Source of the DNA: Trichaptum fuscoviolaceum
Taxonomy: Eukaryota; Basidiomycota; Agaricomycetes; Hymenochaetales; Trichaptaceae
Reading direction: 5' to 3'
Assembly (NCBI GenBank): GCA_910574455.1
Contig: CAJSYZ010000012.1
Coordinates: forward strand, 1,047,317-1,111,316
Length of the DNA: 64,000 nt
Shown here: positions 58,424 through 64,000 of the stretch, piece after piece
Numbering within the stretch: the first letter of the stretch is position 1
How the letters are laid out: the number at the start of each line of letters is the position of its first letter
Notes under the pieces: model-generated
Seen by the model: the letters and a program-made list of their open reading frames with translations, nothing else
Database searches by the model: none
What the model was told of the DNA's origin: nothing
Translations under genes and position numbers: made by a program

Positions 58424-58960
58424 ATCTCGAGGAGCCTCCCAGATTCTCGGCGGCACGTATGCTTTTAACTGCTATCGTCCTTGACTTGATACACAAAGCA
58501 ACGAAGTCATTTAACCTTACCTGTATCATACAAGTGTTTCAGAGTAACACCCGGAAAGTCAATGTACACTTAGCGTGTTACGTTGCCCTCCCCGTCTATA
58601 AGAGAGAACGTCTTCGAGAAAAGAAGCCTTTCAGCTCAACGCTGCTCGTAGAATGCCACTGCAGTGCTACTATTCCACATTTGTAAAGTAAATTTGAAAG
58701 AGGCTATTTGTTCAAAGGAAAGAACATAATCTACACTGCGGTAAACGGAGCTTCACGACCGTCAAGACCGTCAAACCTAAACGGCTAAACGCCTAGTAAT
58801 ATCCATTGTATCATATCACGTATTTTGTCTCCGCTTTTTCTTACTCCTATTATAGTCCCTTTGTCTGGGAGTTTTCTCGTTGTCTAAAAGGTCTTCGACA
58901 GTTTCGTCGCGGTTCCTTTTTGGTGTCGTGAGCGGATCAGGGAGCTTCTTAACCAGCTCA
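58424..58960. other. Convergent spacer between K8 and D3
   Basis: The first part is homologous to the K10 3' flank. Toward D3 the remains of the usual third D exon can be read on the minus strand (MYNELVKKLPDPLTTPKR, then KKKRRQNT before a stop). Confidence 0.5.
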
Positions 58961-60311
58961 TTATACATAGGCCTGTGAATCCATTGTAATTAGTATGGGT
59001 GCACTCTGACTAGGGAACACTTTCACAGTTATCAAGCCGGCTCGATTAATGTCGGGATCATTAAGGTGGAAGAATTTCTCATCGGGTATCGGGATGTCTA
59101 GATCCTCCTCAAACAGACCATCGGCCCTACAGAACCAGGCAAAAACATGCAACGGTGTCATGGTCGTGCGATCATATTGATCCGACATGTACAGTACTCG
59201 TGTACCCTTTTTCATGTAGAAGAAGATATTGACATCGTACGAAGACAACCAAGCATACTCAGCTTTGATGCTGTGGTACAACTGCTCATAAACCTGAAAC
59301 GCGTGATGATTGAGAATAATGTATCGGGTCTTAAACGAGAGACATTCTTACTTGCGCGATCATTTTACTGGGCTTATTAATCTTTCGTCCTTTTACCTCA
59401 GGCCAGATGAAAGGCATTATATATGTGTTTCGGAATCGTTTCTGATGTTTGAACCTCGTAACATCGGAAAAAGTACGGTCGGTCAATGCAGTACTTGTCT
59501 TCATCTCCATCGTCATGAGCACGTCAGGGTCAAATCCACCCAAAGGATCGTCCTCGTCTCCATTCACCTCCTCTTCGTCGTTCCCTCCGTCTTCCTCATC
59601 CGACACTGTAGCTTCATCTACCACTTCATACTGATCTTCGTCTTCGATGGTGTCGCCTTTGACCGCTGTGTATGGCCCTTTTATAAGAAGGCAGTCTGCG
59701 ACAGGACTGCCTTTCTTCTTAAAGCCAGAAGTGACGTAGAGATCCGTGTCCGAGTTGGTGCAATTGAATTCCAGTGGTATTCCTTCCGTCTTGACTAAAT
59801 GCATTGCTGCGAGGGCTGGTCGAATCAACCCGACGCCACAGTACTCACGAGAATCTTGTTCACTGAAGAGTTCAGGAGAATAGAAGGACGGAGTAAGCTT
59901 TGGCGAGATGTATGTCATGAAAACAACATCAAGGTAGTTTGATTCGTTGCAGATGATATTCGCCACAAGTAATGACGCCAGACGTAATGATCGATCAAGT
60001 AGATTGGGGCAATACATTACGCCGAGCAACTTTTCCGAGTCCCCTTTCTCTTCTTCGTCCTTGTAAAAAAACCTTTTTCCGGGTCTATCCGTCGTCTGAC
60101 AGGCTACTCGTTTGTTACGAGCTATCGGGAATCGAGCCAGAGACATTTTTAGAAGGTCTAGAACTGTATGTTCTGTCCCAGGATGGTTGAACGCAGGAGG
60201 GTGGTTGTCGACATCGACGATTTCCTCGACAGCAGGTGGGGAGCTGTTGATATCGGCGGTTTCGTCGACAGCAGGAGGAGGATTGTCAATAACAACATTT
60301 GGAGAGACCAT
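58961..60311 (-). CDS. D3: D-family protein with damaged second intron donor
   Basis: Exons 59352-60311 and 58961-59293 give 430 aa. Block 1 (LLDRSLRLASLL, ISPKLTPSFYSPELFSEQDS, GLIRPALAAMH), an acidic linker (DEEDGGNDEEEVNGDEDD) and block 2 (VYEQLYHSIKAEYAWLSSYD, RVLYMSDQYD, HVFAWFCRADGLFEED) are complete. In D1 and D2 a second intron follows ITK/VTL. The homologous place here reads GT|GAAAGT instead of GT|GTAAGT-like, so the donor is GA. If not spliced, translation ends at AYV (58961) without the basic C-terminus found in D1. A TATA box (TATAAAG, 60356-60362) lies 45 bp before the ATG. Divergent from K9, convergent with K8. Function unknown. Confidence 0.7.
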
Positions 60312-60782
60312 GGTGCGATTATAACGACAGAGAAGGTCAAAGGAAGTCCTGCTCTCTTTATACAATCGATCAAGCGGTTCTGGTCCACAACGTGCTGGAA
60401 CCACAAGTGCCACATCAGTGGTAGCATACCAGGAGAACCACGATGTGGTTTAAGCGTAGAAATCCTAGTAGGGTTAGTAGGATGACTTGGGCCATTAGCC
60501 AGAAGACATAAGATCGATTTGGACAGAGTTATTAGCATCCATATCCATCCTTCGGGCATCCGATGAGTGCTCATGACACGAAGTTTTGAGTGAATGAGAT
60601 CTGGATGAGAAAAGGCGATATGAACTCGTGGGGTGAGTCAGAACGACTCGGACTCGGCGGATGCCGGTTAAGAGTACGTAAAGGAAGCTACTACCTAACT
60701 TGAATTAGAAGTATAACAGTCACGGTGGTAGTGTCACATCTTTCAGCTCAAGTTCAAGTTTACGTGAGCTCCTCTTCAAGTT

Positions 60783-60823
60783 GCGGTTGAACCACAACCT
60801 CGCCACAACGGCGAATATAAGAG
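60783..60823 (+). promoter_or_regulatory. K9 promoter: palindrome and TATA box
   Basis: GCGGTTGAACCAC (60783-60795, one mismatch to the K3/K6 palindrome) and TATAAGAG (60816-60823), 55 bp before the ATG at 60879. Confidence 0.55.
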
Positions 60824-60878
60824 AACGGTGCTCTCCTCTCTAACAGACAACTCTATCGTCTTCCCCCGACTACTCATC

Positions 60879-61937
60879 ATGCTCATGACCAAAGATGCCA
60901 AGCAAGTTTTCCTTCACTGTGCACGGGCGAGTACCCTGCTTGTCACCATTCCAGATGAACACGGCGGGGACGGTGACGATTTCGTCTTCAATCGAGTTCT
61001 TATCGATACAGAACCTACATATCTAAAAGCAGACAAACAAATACACGTTACCGTTAAGCATACCATTCACGAAAGTGACCATTCGACTGTTTATCTGGGC
61101 GTAATAAAGGGCAAACATGTTGTCCTCAAGTGTTGCTACAACACGAGATATTCCAGGGACTTTCTAATAGAAGCCCGAGTATATAAGAAGCGCCTAGAAG
61201 AACTACAAGGTCGCGTTGTTCCGGTCTGCTTTGGGTACTACCTGGGCACGGACGAGGAGTGCGGTCCATATTCTTTGCTCCTCTTAGAATACTGCGGGCA
61301 AAGTCTAACTACCCTATTTGAAGACCTGAACACTGTAAAGCGGTATGTCATTTCAGTTTTATTAGCATGTTTACCGGTTTGCTTATTATGGTCTTGTTTG
61401 AAACAGGGTCAAGATTCTCAACCTTCTTGGAGAGTTCCACAACAAAGGCCGACTGCACTTAACTGATTTCGCGGAGCGAAATGTTGTCGAACGCAAAGGA
61501 AATTATCGATTAATTGACTTCCACGACTTCATAGGCCATAGCTGCGATTGGTCCAGCGACATGGATTGGCGAGTTGGAGACTTCTGGTTTGACGCACGGA
61601 GGTCCCTTCCGTGCGACATTTTGGGAGAAATTGGAGATGAGATGGGGATTTGGAAAGATTGTAAGCTTTTGAGTGTGTTGTTTATCATACAGACAATAAT
61701 TAATTGCTCTTTTCAGCTGATACACTAGAAGTCAAGATTCATGGGAGGTTCTTCCCTGCTGACGAATTTCCGCCTCAGGAGGTCATTGACAAGCTTATGC
61801 CGGAGAATTTCCTTGGTGTGCCAGAAAACTGGGAGTGGGTTGACTCCTATTTCAGAAAAGTCAAAAAGCAGATGGATGAAGATCCTAGCTTCGATGCCAA
61901 TAAGGCTTTGGCCGAGCGTAAGGGACCTCCCGTCTAG
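60879..61937 (+). CDS. K9: kinase-like protein
   Basis: Exons 60879-61342, 61407-61660 and 61717-61937 give 312 aa. All landmarks are intact: HVVLKCCYN, EARVYKKRLEELQG, LLLEYCGQSL, HLTDFAERN, YRLIDFHD. The C-terminal exon contains KIHGRFFPADEFPPQEVID, NWEWVDSYFRKVKKQMDEDP and ends RKGPPV. It lacks signal peptide or membrane segments, so it is probably soluble. It starts at MLMTK after a TATA box and palindrome and is divergent from D3, mirroring K3 and D1. Kinase activity is inferred from motifs. Confidence 0.82.
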
Positions 61938-62451
61938 AGTCTGAACCTTCCTATAAATCAACGATTTTGACTGTACATTATCTTCCTTGACTTGATAAAC
62001 CAATAGTCTACTTCTCCCTTCAACGGAATTCAACATTTTGATTTTGATTTTGCCAGGTTATGTGCGGGTTTCTATATGTACGTGTACAGTCATGTGAAGA
62101 TGCAACTTGAGTCAATGTATTAGTGTTCTGCTATACATCGTCTCTCATTCTAGAGTCAAAAAGAACACTTAAAGTAAAGATCCGCCTTTTCCTTCAAGTG
62201 ACTTGAGCTGAACTGGGAATATTACTGGCGATGAGACGTGTTTGTTGAGAAGAGACACGCGACTTCAAGTTGAAGCGCGTGCAGGTAACGTAACAACACG
62301 CTTGAAACTTCGCACCCGGGTCCACTCGGAATTGAGCACAATCGACACTTGAACCACCATCACGAGATGACTCCCTCAGTCGACAGAACAAAATTTAAGG
62401 CATGTCGCATTCCCGGACAATACTACAGTAGTACTGGTTGAAATTCAAGTT
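61938..62451. other. Spacer between K9 and K10; nothing seen
   Basis: AT-rich 3' flank of K9 and upstream region of K10 without a supported frame. Confidence 0.5.
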
Positions 62452-62499
62452 GTGGTTGAAACCGGGACCACTGGCACGATCATGGCGAGTATATAAGAG
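62452..62499 (+). promoter_or_regulatory. K10 promoter: imperfect palindrome and TATA box
   Basis: GTGGTTGAAACCG (62452-62464; the right arm is shifted by one base) and TATAAGAG (62492-62499), 58 bp before the ATG. Confidence 0.45.
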
Positions 62500-62557
62500 A
62501 ACGCTACCCTCTTGTTTCTGGCGATCAACTGTCGTCGCCTCGCCACGACCTCTCATC

Positions 62558-63619
62558 ATGCTCATGACCAAACCCACCAAGCGTATCTTCCTTCATTGTG
62601 CACGCGCGACTTCCCTGCTCCTCACCATTCCAGACGAAAAGGGCGGAGAGGATGACGATTTCGTCTTTAATCGACTTAAGATTGATGCCGACCCTGCCTC
62701 TTCAACTGTAGACAAACAAATCCACGTCACTGTAAAGAGAGTACTTCATGACACCAACCATTCGACAGTCTACCTAGGCGTTATAAAGGGCCAGCTTGTC
62801 GTCGTTAAGTGTTGCTACAACACGAGATACTCCATGGACTTCCTTGTGGAGGCTCGAGTATATAAGAGGCGTCTAGAAGAGCTACAAGGTCGCGTTGTAC
62901 CGGTCTGCTTTGGCTATTATATGGCTGTGGACGAAGAGTATGGACCGTACTCCCTGCTTCTCATGGAATATTGCGGACGCAGTCTCACAACTCTGTTTGA
63001 AGATATGAAAGCCAAAGATCAGTGAGTCATTACCATCTCTATTATGCTTACTGTTCTGCTCATATTTGCTATTATTTTGTGTGAAAGGGTAAAGATCCTC
63101 AACCTGCTTGGAGAGTTCCATAACAAAGGCCGACTACACCTAACTGATTTTGCTGAACGAAATGTCGTCGTTCGCGATGGAAGATATCGTTTAATTGACT
63201 TCCACGATATCGAAGATCATAGCTGCGATTGGTGCAAGGATATGGACTGGCAAGTTGGACATTTCTGGCTGGAGGCTCAACGCAAAATCCCATGCGACAT
63301 TCTTGGAGAACTCGGAGATGAAATGGGAATTTGGAGTGATCGTACGTTCTTTAAGTGCGATGTTTGGTATCGGAATAGCTTATCAACTATCCTTGCAGAC
63401 CCAATGCCGGTTGTCGAGATTCACGGAAGGTTTTCCCTGCCTCCGACTTTCCTCCCCAAAAAGTCATCAACAAGCTTATGCCGAAGAATTTCCTTGGCGT
63501 CCCCCAGAACTGGGAGTGGGCTGATACCTATTTCAGACAGGTCAAGAAGGATCTGGTTGAGGACCCCAAACTCGATATCCAGATGCTACTGGTTAATCGT
63601 CCGAAACTCCCATTCTTGA
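62558..63619 (+). CDS. K10: kinase-like protein with frameshifted tail
   Basis: Exons 62558-63021, 63088-63341 and 63399-63619 give 312 aa. Exons 1 and 2 are intact with every kinase landmark (LVVVKCCYN, EARVYKRRLEELQG, LLMEYCGRSL, HLTDFAERN, YRLIDFHD). In exon 3 one base is missing after IHGRF, so the conserved NWEWADTYF segment is read out of frame and the protein ends in an unrelated Ser/Arg-rich tail. In the original frame the K8 stop codon has also been lost (TAG to TTG). The kinase core could still fold; whether the product works is uncertain. Confidence 0.65.
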
Positions 63620-64000
63620 TCTCGAGGAGCCCCCCCAAATCTCGGCAGCATGTATGCTTTTTACTGTAAGCTATCGTCCTTGACTTGATACACAAAGCAA
63701 CGAAGTCATTCTAGCCTTATCTGCATCATAAGGGTCTTTCATAAGCAAACGCACGTAGAGTCAATGCACACTTTGCGTGTTGCCGTCCCCGTCTATACGA
63801 GAGAACGCCTTCGAGAGAAGAAGCCTTTCAACTCAACGCTGCTCGTAGGATGCCGCAGTTCTCACGTACATTCCAGTTGGACATTGCCTTACCTTTAGCT
63901 CAAATGCCTCGAGTTCCATCGACCTCTTCAATGGTGTTACCGTCCCTGGTCCCTGGAAAGCTGGATCTCAAGAATCATATCACCCTTCTATCACATCCTT
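63620..64000. other. 3' flank of K10 to window end
   Basis: The first part is clearly homologous to the flank after K8 (58430-58690), including the CTATCGTCCTTGACTTGATA stretch. No gene was seen before the window ends. Confidence 0.6.

Noticed and set aside
1..64000. tRNA or rRNA genes
   Set aside because: No stretch with both A- and B-box-like elements and a cloverleaf was found by eye, although short genes could be missed without a covariance search.

Overview
The window looks like nuclear DNA of a filamentous basidiomycete, most likely an Agaricomycete mushroom. The genes carry many short GT-AG introns (about 45-75 bp), there is a class II myosin heavy chain, a Zn2Cys6 regulator and an F-box protein, and there are pogo/Fot1-type and gag-bearing LTR elements. 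No bacterial-style operons, rRNA, tRNA or CRISPR array were seen. All gene models were spliced by eye. Layout: (1) 1-4.5 kb holds an intron-containing F-box gene. (2) 4.5-11.2 kb is a transposon island. It contains a 3.27-kb element with 38-bp inverted termini, mirrored subterminal repeat arrays and a 10-bp target duplication, then a pogo-type transposon with an intact-looking transposase nested inside another inverted-repeat element. (3) 11.2-18.2 kb is gene-poor, but contains a small secreted precursor of six near-identical peptides separated by dibasic sites. (4) 18.2-30.3 kb and 54.7-63.7 kb are two arrays of one small kinase-like family (called K here) and an unrecognised protein family (called D). 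K genes share a three-exon layout with a 254-nt middle exon. Intact-looking copies are K3, K4, K6, K8 and K9, K10 is intact through the kinase core, and K1, K2, K5 and K7 are degraded. D1 looks intact, D3 has a damaged splice donor and D2 is frameshifted. (5) Between the arrays lie a gene cut in two by a gag-only LTR retrotransposon (30.5-33.2 kb), the myosin-II heavy chain (34.2-42.0 kb), two short inverted-repeat elements (MITEs), a Zn2Cys6 transcription factor (46.0-47.7 kb) and a chromodomain/coiled-coil/zinc-finger protein (51.0-54.4 kb). How the parts fit: the housekeeping-type genes form a central block, flanked by lineage-specific arrays that are turning over fast. The order K-D-K, with one divergent and one convergent junction, occurs on both sides of the block in opposite orientation. 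Several K promoters share the palindrome GTGGTTGAACCAC close to a TATA box. K and D may therefore be co-regulated partners, but this is inferred from arrangement only. The strongest candidates for something undescribed are the repeat-peptide precursor (15.1-15.5 kb) and the K-D system.
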